Shown here one piece after another: positions 24,316-30,874 of a stretch of 30,874 bases of DNA (position 1 is the first letter of the stretch; every line of letters begins with the position of its first letter). Location: positions 1-30,874 of the forward strand of contig DHPR01000018.1 in assembly GCA_002410925.1 (NCBI GenBank). Reading direction: 5' to 3'. This DNA comes from UBA5359 sp002410925 [NCBI: bacterium UBP13_UBA5359]. Its GTDB lineage: Bacteria > UBP13 > UBA5359. The notes beneath the pieces are model-generated. The model saw nothing but the letters and a program-made list of their open reading frames with translations, was not told the origin of the DNA and made no database searches. The translations under genes were made by a program, and so were the position numbers.

Positions 24316-24671
24316 ACCGAAGGCCGTATAGCATCAGGAGCATCGTTTTTAGAACATGGAATAATCGCCGCCTCCACCATCTCCCTGCAGAGAGGCAGGT
24401 TGCTAAAGCACCCATAACGGCTCTCCTCCATCAAGGTCTCTTCGATGCCCCAGCAGCTTCTTATCCAGATGCAGATGGCGGCTCTGGCAGAATGTTTTGT
24501 CAAGTGTAAAGAGTTGACCCCTATACCCTTTTTCCCAACTAAATGCACTACCCCGGGTGTGCATTTACTTTTTCAAATCAGCTCGAATGATATTTCGACT
24601 ATTTTTCAATCGAAATTTCTTGCCTGCCTGTGGTATGATATCAATATCACATCCCGAAACAGGAGAGGCAA
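24316..24671. other. Non-coding stretch between the PAS kinase and thyX, with a degenerate repeat end and two inverted repeats
   Basis: A minus-strand frame of 86 codons (24548-24288) is open here, but it has no ribosome binding site and no recognisable motif. It is probably not a gene. At 24502-24524 a sequence resembling the transposon end described at 27531 occurs (GTAAAGAGTTGACCCC, two mismatches). AAATGCAC/GTGCATTT (24541-24548 and 24559-24566) and ATTTCGA/TCGAAAT (24592-24598 and 24610-24616) are perfect inverted repeats. An extended -10, TGGTATGAT, at 24631-24639 is a likely thyX promoter element. Confidence 0.5.
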
Positions 24672-25268
24672 ATGAATATCGAATTAATTGCTTATACCCA
24701 AGGTAATCCGTTGCTGAAAAAGTATAAGGATATTGCGCCGGCGGAGCTATGCGCAATTGCAGCTGCACAGTGCTACCAGAGCACACCTAAAGCGGCTACG
24801 ATAAGTGGCTGCATAAGACGCGGCCATGAGAGCGTTATAGAGCATGCCAACTTTACCTTTCTAGTGGAAGGAATCTCCCGTGCCTGCCTGGCGCAATGGA
24901 CCCGACACCGCCTTATGTCTTACAGCGTCAAGAGCCAGAGATATTGTCGGGAAAATGAAATCGATATGGTGCAGCCGGATACGGTAGATAAAGATGATCC
25001 CGTATGGAAGGAAGCGATAGAAAAAGCCTGGAATGCTTATAACAAGCTGATAGAGCAGGGTGTTCCCAAGCAAGATGCCCGGTATCTGCTGCCAAACGCC
25101 TGCTGCACCACCATGGTGGTAACGATGAATGCGCGATCTTTGCGTAATTTCCTGAAGCTGAGAATGGATAGCCATGCTCAGTGGGAGATACGCAAAGCGG
25201 CCGGAATAATATACGGCATCGTAATGGAAGCGGCCCCCACGTTGTTTGAAGACCTGAAAACTTCATAA
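24672..25268 (+). CDS. thyX: Flavin-dependent thymidylate synthase ThyX
   Basis: ThyX makes dTMP from dUMP with methylene-tetrahydrofolate, FAD and NADPH, and replaces ThyA in many anaerobes. The 198-aa protein has the defining RHRX7S motif at residues 78-88 (RHRLMSYSVKS), with Ser88. HESVIEHANFTF and QDARYLLPNAC are other conserved parts, and LKLRMDSHAQWEIR is the dUMP and flavin region. AGGAGAGG precedes ATG 24672. The MATE exporter gene follows 56 bases downstream. Confidence 0.97.
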   Translation: MNIELIAYTQGNPLLKKYKDIAPAELCAIAAAQCYQSTPKAATISGCIRRGHESVIEHANFTFLVEGISRACLAQWTRHRLMSYSVKSQRYCRENEIDMVQPDTVDKDDPVWKEAIEKAWNAYNKLIEQGVPKQDARYLLPNACCTTMVVTMNARSLRNFLKLRMDSHAQWEIRKAAGIIYGIVMEAAPTLFEDLKTS

Positions 25269-25324
25269 TAGACCCGATCAGGGCATAATTGAAATAACAG
25301 CATGATGTAAGACACGGAGGATTT

Positions 25325-26695
25325 ATGCACTCATCGAAGCCAAAAAAATGCCCGCCAAAACAGGGACGTGATCTGACAACCGGCAGCATACCGCGTCATC
25401 TCGTTGCCTTCACCCTCCCGATGCTGGCCGGCAGTGCTTTGCAAACAGCCTATAGCTTTATCAATGCCATCTGGGTAGGCCAATTCCTGGGGAAAGCCGA
25501 CCTGGCTGCCATCACAGTAAGCTTTCCCATCGTCTTTGTTCTGATGGCGCTGGCCGGAGGACTTACCCTGGCTACAAATATATTGGTATCGCAATATTGC
25601 GGAGCGAAAAACCATCTGCAAATGGGCAGAGTGGTGCAAAGCTCCGTACCGCTGATTGGCAGCCTGAGCCTGCTTCTCTTTGTTATCGGAGAAATCTTCA
25701 CCCCGCATATTCTCAAGGCCATGGATACTCCGCCTGAAGTACTATCTCTGGCTATCCCTTACATGCGTATATTCCTTATCTCTCTACCCTTTGCCTTTGG
25801 CGTATTCCTGGTTGCCTCTATGTTGCGTGGCATCGGAGATTCCACTACGCCCCTCTATTTCCAGGCTGCATCCGTTATTCTATCCGCCATACTCGACCCG
25901 CTGCTGATGTTTGGCTTGCTGGGATTGCCGTGCCTGGGATTGAACGGCACCGCCTGGTCATCAGTGATCACCCAGGCCGGAGCGGTAGTAGCAATTTATA
26001 TCTACCTGCAACGAAAGCGCAGCCCGGTAGCACCCGATTGGCGCCGGTTGAGCCTGGATTGGGAGACCACCTGGCATACCATTAAGATCGGGATACCCTC
26101 TGCTATTCAGCAATCACTGGTATCTATAGGCATGCTCTTTGTCATCAGCATGGTAAACCGCTTTGGTGCCAATGCTACGGCGGCTTTCGGGGCAGCCTCT
26201 CGCATTGATCAATTGGCTTTCATGCCGGCGCAGACATTCGGCATGGCTATTTCTACTCTGTCCGGACAAAATATCGGTGCACAAAAGCTGTCACGCGTAT
26301 CGCAGACATTCCGTTGGGGCGCTTTTCTCAGCACAGCTATAACATTGATTCCCTCTGTGCTGGCGCTTACAGTTCCGCATTTGCTGCTACGTATCTTTAC
26401 CAACGATACAGCAGTTATAGACACGGGTGTGCAATATTTGCGCATAGTAGGATTTGCTTACGTCTTCTTCGCCATATCCTTTGCCAGCAACGGCGTCATC
26501 AATGGAGCCGGGCATACATTTATGACCACCATATTCTCTCTGATAAGCCTGTGGATCTTCCGGGTGCCGTTGGCCTATTATCTGTCACAACGCTTAAACA
26601 GCGTACAAGGCATCTGGTATGCCATGGCTATCAGCTTTGCGGTCTCCATGTTGGTCAGCGTTATCTATTATGCATCAGGACGCTGGAAAATATAG
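25325..26695 (+). CDS. MATE-family multidrug/Na+ or H+ antiporter
   Basis: This 456-aa inner-membrane protein has about twelve hydrophobic helices and the two-fold repeat of the MATE family. LPMLAGSALQTAYSFINAIW followed by VGQFLG is the typical first-helix signature. SMLRGIGDST and the matching second-half region IGIPSAIQQSL, FGANATAAFGAASRIDQ and AGHTF are also seen. It would export cationic drugs or metabolites. GGAGG 4 bases before ATG 25325 supports the start. It lies in the same orientation as thyX and the SDR gene. Its substrate is unknown. Confidence 0.93.
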   Translation: MHSSKPKKCPPKQGRDLTTGSIPRHLVAFTLPMLAGSALQTAYSFINAIWVGQFLGKADLAAITVSFPIVFVLMALAGGLTLATNILVSQYCGAKNHLQMGRVVQSSVPLIGSLSLLLFVIGEIFTPHILKAMDTPPEVLSLAIPYMRIFLISLPFAFGVFLVASMLRGIGDSTTPLYFQAASVILSAILDPLLMFGLLGLPCLGLNGTAWSSVITQAGAVVAIYIYLQRKRSPVAPDWRRLSLDWETTWHTIKIGIPSAIQQSLVSIGMLFVISMVNRFGANATAAFGAASRIDQLAFMPAQTFGMAISTLSGQNIGAQKLSRVSQTFRWGAFLSTAITLIPSVLALTVPHLLLRIFTNDTAVIDTGVQYLRIVGFAYVFFAISFASNGVINGAGHTFMTTIFSLISLWIFRVPLAYYLSQRLNSVQGIWYAMAISFAVSMLVSVIYYASGRWKI

Positions 26696-26700
26696 ATAGT

Positions 26701-26760
26701 AATAGGGGTCAATCCTTTACTTTAGGGTCTAATAGGGGTCAATCCTTTACTTTTAACATA
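26701..26760 (+). repeat. Two direct copies of the REP-element end, 30-bp period
   Basis: AATAGGGGTCAATCCTTTAC occurs at 26701-26720 and again at 26731-26750. The second copy continues TTTTAACATA. They match the terminal repeat of the transposase element at 27531-28434 in the same orientation as its left end. They lie between the MATE stop and the SDR ribosome binding site, so they may be left-over ends or REP-like units moved by the transposase. Confidence 0.85.
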
Positions 26761-26777
26761 ACTAGGAGGTTATAGAT

Positions 26778-27560
26778 ATGGAGCTTACAAAGAGTACAGT
26801 TATCGTCACCGGAGCGGGAAGCGGAATAGGCCGTGCCCTGGCTCTGGAATTTGCCCGCAATGGGGCCAATGTTGTTTGCTGCGGACGCAGAAAGGAGTTG
26901 CTGGATGAAACAGCCGCTCTGATCTGTCAGGAGGATGGTGTTGGGCTTGCCGTGCCTGCAGATATCACCGACAGGGACCAGGTTAGGCATCTTGTAGATA
27001 CCGCTGTTGCCTCCTTCGGCACGGTGGATATTCTCTTCAACAATGCCGGCAGCTTCCGATCCATCGCCGCCCTTCATGAAACAGACCCTGAGGTCTGGTG
27101 GCAAGACATAACCGTCAACCTCTACGGATCTATGCTGGTAACCAGGGAAGTGCTGCCGCATATGCTGCAACGCAACCGAGGCATAATTATAAGCATGGAT
27201 GGAGGACGGCCTGCCGGTGGTACAGGATACGCCTGCGGCAAGGCTGCTCTCATGGAGATGACACGCTTGCTGGCCAAGGAACTGAAGATACTGAAAAGTT
27301 CAGTAATGGTCTTTTCCGCCGGACCCGGGTTTGTTCATACGGAGATGACGGAGCTACAGGCAAACACTGAGGCCGGCCGGAAATGGATCCCTTCCACCAA
27401 GGAGAGCATTGAAGCAGGCAAAACACGCCGCCCGGAGGATATAGCGCTGGCAACTATGCAGCTGGTCCGCCATGCCCGCCCGGAATGGAGCGGCAAGGGT
27501 TATTCATCCGATACGGATTTCTCACGCAAGGGGGTCAATCCTTTACTTTTAACATCTTGA
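26778..27560 (+). CDS. Short-chain dehydrogenase/reductase with a repeat-derived C-terminus
   Basis: This is a 260-aa Rossmann-fold NAD(P) oxidoreductase. It has cofactor motif TGAGSGIG (11-18), NNAG (88-91), and the catalytic Ser139, Tyr151 and Lys155 (YACGK). GPGFVHTEMTE follows the active site as in other classical SDRs. The substrate is unknown. AGGAGG lies 9 bases before ATG 26778. The last nine codons (GVNPLLLTS) are encoded by the left end of the transposase element at 27531, so the original C-terminus was replaced or extended by the insertion. The core enzyme looks intact. Confidence 0.85.
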   Translation: MELTKSTVIVTGAGSGIGRALALEFARNGANVVCCGRRKELLDETAALICQEDGVGLAVPADITDRDQVRHLVDTAVASFGTVDILFNNAGSFRSIAALHETDPEVWWQDITVNLYGSMLVTREVLPHMLQRNRGIIISMDGGRPAGGTGYACGKAALMEMTRLLAKELKILKSSVMVFSAGPGFVHTEMTELQANTEAGRKWIPSTKESIEAGKTRRPEDIALATMQLVRHARPEWSGKGYSSDTDFSRKGVNPLLLTS

Positions 27561-28434
27561 GCTTGCTGATAATACGGCTGACAGATACATAGCTTAACCC
27601 AAGATGTTCCGCCACTTCCCTCTGTAGATAGCCGTATTCGCAGCAGGCTCTGTAAATCGTCCTGTTTCTGACTGATATATCATCCGCATCAGCAAAAATA
27701 TCATCTAAACCAGGGCGCAAATTGCCTTTCTGCGCCCTTGCGGGCAATGCCATCTTCTCGAGATAAGGACGTATCGTTTGGGCATATTTATCACTGCCCA
27801 GAATTAGGCCGCCTTTCAGGCTTTTCCAGGGGCTTTCTGCTCCAACACCGTCAAGGACAAATCGGCAATACGATTGCCGTGCCTCGGTTATTTCAACACC
27901 AAACTGGGAGAGAATCCAGACGGTATCTACAAGACCGGTCTCTGCTTCTATACCTGCCGTCACTCTATAGCTGCTCCACCTCCATTGAGATGGCTCTTTG
28001 ACTATACCCGCCCGCACCGGGTTCAAGGCTATATACCGGCACACCTCAAGCAGATGGTTCTCTTTCTCTACCAGAACGGATTTGAACCTGCCCTGGAATA
28101 AATGCCCGCTTATACCGCGTATCCTGTTGAATCTCTGTGCATAACTGCTGTTTATTCGTCTCATGCCCTCCGAAAGATTGGCATCAGGCGTCTCCAACAA
28201 CAGATGGTAATGGTTGCCCATAAGACAGTAAGCATAAATCAGCCAGTTGAAATCCTGCCGAACATCCGAAACTATATCCAAAAAGGCTTCTCTTTCAGAG
28301 TCAGCCAGATATATGGCGTTGCCACCATTGCCTCTGGCCGTCACATGATAGACGGCATTGGGATATTCCACTCTTAACGATCTAGCCATGACCTTATTAT
28401 AGCCGACTTATGTTAAAAGTAAAGGATTGACCCC
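27531..28434 (-). mobile_element. 904-bp REP-associated (IS200-like) transposase element with 25-bp inverted ends
   Basis: GGGGTCAATCCTTTACTTTT followed by AACAT at 27531-27555 is repeated exactly in inverted orientation at 28410-28434. The pair encloses one transposase gene. Copies of the end also occur at 26701 and 26731, with a degenerate one at 24502. On the minus strand the right end supplies TTTACT (28423-28418), which with TATAAT (28401-28396) and a 16-base spacer makes a promoter for the transposase. The element lies 15 bases from the 3' end of tRNA-Arg. ACGCAA occurs near both outer borders, but a clear target duplication is not established. Confidence 0.88.
27535..28389 (-). CDS. 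REP-associated tyrosine transposase (Y1/HUH family)
   Basis: This 284-aa single-strand DNA transposase relates to IS200/IS605 TnpA. The N-terminus MARSLRVEYPNAVYHVTARG is typical of the family. The metal-binding HUH motif is His60-Tyr61-His62 in LMGNHYHLLLE, and the catalytic tyrosine is Tyr119 in CRYIALNPVRAG. A C-terminal helix-turn-helix (about 250-280, REVAEHLGLSYVSVSRIISK) extends beyond the minimal Y1 domain. The last residues and stop codon are encoded inside the left terminal repeat. The reading frame and active-site residues are intact, so the enzyme could be active. Confidence 0.93.
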   Translation of the reverse strand: MARSLRVEYPNAVYHVTARGNGGNAIYLADSEREAFLDIVSDVRQDFNWLIYAYCLMGNHYHLLLETPDANLSEGMRRINSSYAQRFNRIRGISGHLFQGRFKSVLVEKENHLLEVCRYIALNPVRAGIVKEPSQWRWSSYRVTAGIEAETGLVDTVWILSQFGVEITEARQSYCRFVLDGVGAESPWKSLKGGLILGSDKYAQTIRPYLEKMALPARAQKGNLRPGLDDIFADADDISVRNRTIYRACCEYGYLQREVAEHLGLSYVSVSRIISKLKMLKVKD

Positions 28435-28449
28435 GAACGCAAACGGGAT

Positions 28450-28524
28450 TGGCGTCCCCGGGGTGACTCGAACACCCGCACCTGGCTCCGGAGGCCAGTG
28501 CTCTATCCTCTGAGCTACGGGGAC
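28450..28524 (-). tRNA. tRNA-Arg (anticodon CCG)
   Basis: Acceptor strand GTCCCCG (28524-28518) pairs with CGGGGAC (28460-28454), and G is the discriminator. The anticodon stem CTGGC/GCCAG encloses CTCCGGA with anticodon CCG, which reads CGG. The T arm is GGGTGTTCGAGTCACCC. CCA is encoded at 28452-28450. A good promoter lies 33 bases upstream. No terminator is seen before the transposase element, so read-through into it is possible. Confidence 0.96.
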
Positions 28525-28556
28525 ACGCTGTGAATATGAATGACTGTACCGACATT

Positions 28557-28585
28557 ATTTTACATGAATAAATCAATGTGGTCAA
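28557..28585 (-). promoter_or_regulatory. SigmaA promoter of tRNA-Arg
   Basis: TTGACC (28585-28580), a 17-base spacer and TAAAAT (28562-28557) lie on the minus strand upstream of the tRNA. Confidence 0.75.
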
Positions 28586-28591
28586 CGCATT

Positions 28592-28613
28592 GCGGCTCCC
28601 GAATGGGAGCCGC
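28592..28613 (-). terminator. Perfect 9-bp hairpin, probable transcription terminator
   Basis: GCGGCTCCC (28592-28600), a GAAT loop and GGGAGCCGC (28605-28613) form a strong GC hairpin after the small membrane-protein gene. No T tract follows on either strand, so termination is inferred from position. Confidence 0.5.
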
Positions 28614-28648
28614 GACAACACTTGATTTAGTATAATCGGAATGACGGA

Positions 28649-28909
28649 TTACTCTTCCGTCACGGTCTCTTCCAAAGAATTGTTTTTTCTCTCTTTACGA
28701 GCAGCCATGTAGGCCAATGCTCCACCAATGATAACAAAGCCTATGCTTAGGTGAAATAAACTTACACCTGTGTCAAGCAATTCGGCGGCAAAGATTACCT
28801 GGCGGACTGCCGCCAGGCTGGCGCCCTGGAAACAGATATAGACAAATAAAATCAGCAGAAATAATCCCAGCGTAAGAAACACAAAGCTACTTAATCTAAG
28901 AAGTCTCAC
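28649..28909 (-). CDS. Small membrane protein, two predicted helices, unknown function
   Basis: This is an 86-aa protein with hydrophobic segments at about 7-27 and 50-68 and a charged tail (RKERKNNSLEETVTEE). I do not recognise a family. The start is GTG 28909, with AAGGGGGTG 7 bases upstream. It is monocistronic, divergent from lemA-htpX, and followed by a strong hairpin. Membrane location is predicted from hydrophobicity only. Confidence 0.7.
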   Translation of the reverse strand: MRLLRLSSFVFLTLGLFLLILFVYICFQGASLAAVRQVIFAAELLDTGVSLFHLSIGFVIIGGALAYMAARKERKNNSLEETVTEE

Positions 28910-29064
28910 TTTTTGTCACCCCCTTAATATGATCTTATTCTATATCTGCGGAGAAATTCCTTTCAAATCAAATTGCAACTCTCGTGCGATATGGGGAAAT
29001 AAAAGGATTAGAAGATCTATTCGGCGAATTAAACTTTGAGTAGCGAAGCAAGGAGGATGATAAA

Positions 29065-29622
29065 ATGATATCTCTGCTGATAACGGTGGCACTGGTTTTA
29101 CTGCTGGCGCTGGTAATTATAGGAATTTACAACGGGCTGGTAATAATGAGAACCCGGGTGGAAGAGGCTTGGAGCGATATCGATGTCCAGCTTAAGAGAC
29201 GTCATGATCTGATTCCCAATCTGGTGGAAACGGTCAAAGGATATGCCCGGCATGAAGCCGGTGTATTTGAGAGTGTCACTCAGGCTCGAGCAGCGGCAGT
29301 TTCCGCCGGCAGCGTAGGAGAGAAAGCACAGGCCGAAAACATGTTAACCGGTGCTCTAAGAAGCTTGTTTGCAGTGGCCGAGGCTTATCCCGAACTAAGA
29401 GCTTCTGAGAATTTCACACGCCTACAGGAAGACCTGGCTGATACAGAGAATAAGATCATGGCTTCACGGCGTTTCTACAATGGCGTGACGCGAGATTATA
29501 ACATAAGAAGAGAGACTTTCCCCAGCAATATTATAGCTAATGCCTTTGGCTTTACACGACGTGACTTCTTTGAGATAGAAGATGAAGCTAGCCGAGAAAA
29601 CGTAGAGGTTAAATTCGATTGA
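29065..29622 (+). CDS. lemA: LemA family protein
   Basis: The 185-aa protein has one N-terminal transmembrane helix (about 3-26) and then an all-helical LemA domain: [39 protein letters not shown], a FESVTQARA segment, and [10 protein letters not shown] near residue 110. LemA proteins are membrane-anchored and often encoded with M48 proteases or TPM-domain proteins. Their biochemical role is unsettled. AAGGAGG precedes ATG 29065. The stop overlaps the htpX start (TTGA), so the two are translationally coupled. Confidence 0.95.
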   Translation: MISLLITVALVLLLALVIIGIYNGLVIMRTRVEEAWSDIDVQLKRRHDLIPNLVETVKGYARHEAGVFESVTQARAAAVSAGSVGEKAQAENMLTGALRSLFAVAEAYPELRASENFTRLQEDLADTENKIMASRRFYNGVTRDYNIRRETFPSNIIANAFGFTRRDFFEIEDEASRENVEVKFD

Positions 29623-30512
29623 CAATCTACAGCGAGATCGATTCCAATAAAAAACGTACCTGGTTGCTGATTTTCGGTTTTTTTATTTTTATCATTGTCC
29701 TGGGATGGGTCTTCGGCCGTGCCTTCGATGAACCGCTGATCCTGGTAGGAGCAGTGATCTTTGCTGCGATACAGGCGTTGGTAAGTTATTACCGCAGCAC
29801 GGAGATTGTCCTGGCTATCTCCGGAGCCCACCCCGTCAGCGAACAGCAGGACCCTGATCTTTATCATATTCTGGAGAATCTCTCTATTACAGCGGGAATC
29901 CCTATGCCCAAGCTGTATATGATAGAGGATACGGCCACCAATGCCTTTGCCACAGGGCGTGATCCTCAACATGCAGCCGTTGCCGTCACCAAAGGATTAA
30001 GAGAAAAGCTCACTCGTACGGAATTGGAAGGTGTGCTGGCGCACGAGCTGTCACATGTACGCAATTACGATATTCGACTAATGACGGTGGTCGTCGTTCT
30101 GGTGGGGACAGTGGCTCTGCTTTCAGATTGGTTTCTGCGCTGGAGTTTCTGGGGAGGACGCAGGCGCCGCTCAGATGGCGGTGGTCAGGGAGAGCTGATT
30201 TTAATGCTCATTGCTCTGGTGCTGGCCATACTGGCGCCAATATCGGCAGTGCTTATCCAGCTGGCTATCTCTCGACGGCGCGAATATCTGGCTGATGCCG
30301 ACGGTGCCCTGTTGACACGTTATCCGGAAGGGCTGGCCAGTGCTCTGGAGAAGATAGCCGCTGATATGGAGCCACTGGAGACTGCCAATAAGGCCACGGC
30401 TCATCTTTATATAGAGAATCCTCTCAAAGGACATCGTAGCGTAATGAACAGTCTCTTTTCCACTCATCCTCCGGTAGCTGAGAGGATAAAACGCCTCCGA
30501 TCCATGCTCTAG
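29619..30512 (+). CDS. htpX: HtpX-family membrane metalloprotease (M48)
   Basis: This 297-aa zinc protease of membrane protein quality control has the catalytic HEXXH at His142-Glu143-His146 ([10 protein letters not shown]). A further Glu222 in [12 protein letters not shown] is the likely third zinc ligand. Membrane helices are seen at about 13-33, 40-57, 152-170 and 192-216. [20 protein letters not shown] is a family hallmark ahead of the active site. The start is TTG 29619, which overlaps the lemA stop. The length fits HtpX. Confidence 0.95.
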   Translation: MTIYSEIDSNKKRTWLLIFGFFIFIIVLGWVFGRAFDEPLILVGAVIFAAIQALVSYYRSTEIVLAISGAHPVSEQQDPDLYHILENLSITAGIPMPKLYMIEDTATNAFATGRDPQHAAVAVTKGLREKLTRTELEGVLAHELSHVRNYDIRLMTVVVVLVGTVALLSDWFLRWSFWGGRRRRSDGGGQGELILMLIALVLAILAPISAVLIQLAISRRREYLADADGALLTRYPEGLASALEKIAADMEPLETANKATAHLYIENPLKGHRSVMNSLFSTHPPVAERIKRLRSML

Positions 30513-30521
30513 AATAGATCG

Positions 30522-30683
30522 CTAATCCAGCGGCGAAAATTCCGTCTTGCCGACACCGCAGACAGGGCAGACCCAATCTTCCGGAAGATCCTCAAAGGTG
30601 CGTCCCGGCTCTATGCCGCTTTCAGGATCCCCCAAATCCGGATTGTAAATATAGCCGCAAACATTGCATACATATCTCTTCAT
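30522..30683 (-). CDS. Rubredoxin
   Basis: The 53-aa product begins [19 protein letters not shown] and ends [16 protein letters not shown]. It binds one iron through Cys6, Cys9, Cys39 and Cys42 (two CX2CG knuckles). Rubredoxins carry single electrons, for example to oxygen- and peroxide-detoxifying enzymes in anaerobes. GGGAGG lies 5 bases before ATG 30683. The length and spacing are standard. It stands alone, converging with htpX and downstream of the Clp gene. Confidence 0.96.
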   Translation of the reverse strand: MKRYVCNVCGYIYNPDLGDPESGIEPGRTFEDLPEDWVCPVCGVGKTEFSPLD

Positions 30684-30728
30684 ATTATCCTCCCAATGTT
30701 AACTTTTCAGGCGAAGCAATGTTACGCA

Positions 30729-30792
30729 CAGACCTGTCTGCTTCGGACTTCAGGTCTGCGTCCTCCGAGTGCACGATGCGCTCGGAGGACGC
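30729..30792. terminator. Two adjoining strong hairpins between the Clp-like gene and rubredoxin
   Basis: CAGACCTG (30729-30736) pairs with CAGGTCTG (30751-30758). GCGTCCTCCGAG (30758-30769) pairs perfectly with CTCGGAGGACGC (30781-30792). The two stems share base 30758. They follow the stop codon of the Clp-like gene on the minus strand and probably mark its transcript end. No T tract is seen, so another role, such as RNA stabilisation or a repeated element, is possible. Confidence 0.5.
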
Positions 30793-30796
30793 CGGG

Positions 30797-30874
30797 CTAT
30801 GCTGCCTTGGCCAATGCCAGCTTACCCTCGGTATCTGTTTCAACCTCTATGGTATCGCCGGGTCCTATTTCACG
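30797..30874 (-). CDS. C-terminal tail of a probable Clp/Hsp100 ATPase (cut by window edge)
   Basis: Only the last 25 residues are in the window: REIGPGDTIEVETDTEGKLA, then LAKAA and TAG. The pattern (I/L)xxGDTIxVxxxxEGKL is typical of the C-terminal end of ClpB/ClpC-type AAA+ unfoldases. With so few residues the assignment is tentative. Confidence 0.5.
   Translation of the reverse strand, partial: REIGPGDTIEVETDTEGKLALAKAA

Noticed and set aside
24288-24548. An 86-codon minus-strand open frame upstream of the PAS kinase
   Set aside because: It has no ribosome binding site, runs through a degenerate repeat end and contains no motif I recognise. The PAS kinase promoter lies at its end. It is more likely non-coding or a relic.
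26701-26760. Direct repeats considered as a CRISPR array
   Set aside because: Only two units with a 7-base spacer are present and no cas genes occur. They match the ends of the neighbouring transposase element.

Overview
The window looks like a chromosomal segment of an anaerobic, Clostridia-like Firmicute (inference). Supporting signs are strong AGGAGG-type ribosome binding sites, frequent TTG/GTG starts, a TPP riboswitch, flavin-dependent ThyX, rubredoxin, a HydG-type radical SAM enzyme, RsbW-like and LytTR regulators, and tRNA genes with encoded CCA. Species cannot be named from the sequence alone. Most genes lie on the minus strand in tightly coupled operons.

Layout. 1-208: start of an M20 amidohydrolase (cut by the window edge). 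327-462: tRNA-His with its promoter and terminator. 481-1659: Gfo/Idh/MocA oxidoreductase with a Cys cluster. 1934-3865 (plus): CstA-type transporter and a 44-aa eight-cysteine protein. 8966-3876 (minus): histidine operon hisD, HAD phosphatase, hisB, hisA, hisF, DJ-1/PfpI protein, without hisH. 9117-9539 (plus): RsbW-like anti-sigma kinase. 16397-9544 (minus): unknown 187-aa protein, a 20-aa peptide, a radical SAM/SPASM enzyme, an oligopeptide-binding protein, a membrane sensor kinase and a LytTR response regulator. 16398-16776: a gene-free stretch with 21-bp tandem repeats and DnaA-box-like sites. 22287-16777 (minus): promoter, TPP riboswitch, thiE, hydG/thiH-like gene, thiS, thiG, thiC, panC. 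24259-22325: soluble PAS histidine kinase. 24672-27560 (plus): thyX, MATE exporter, SDR dehydrogenase. 27531-28434: a 904-bp REP-type transposase element with 25-bp perfect inverted ends, next to tRNA-Arg. 28649-28909: small membrane protein. 29065-30512 (plus): lemA-htpX. 30522-30874 (minus): rubredoxin and the tail of a probable Clp ATPase.

The most interesting part is 9.5-16.4 kb. A 20-codon gene with a near-perfect Shine-Dalgarno (15722-15784) sits directly before a peptide-maturase-type radical SAM/SPASM gene. An Opp-like binding protein and a two-component system with a LytTR output follow on the same strand. I propose, as inference, that this is a RiPP-type modified-peptide production and sensing circuit. 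Other notable points are a HydG-type enzyme in the thiamine operon where thiH is expected, a HAD phosphatase inside the his operon that could be the missing histidinol-phosphatase, and a transposon terminal repeat that supplies the last codons of two genes.
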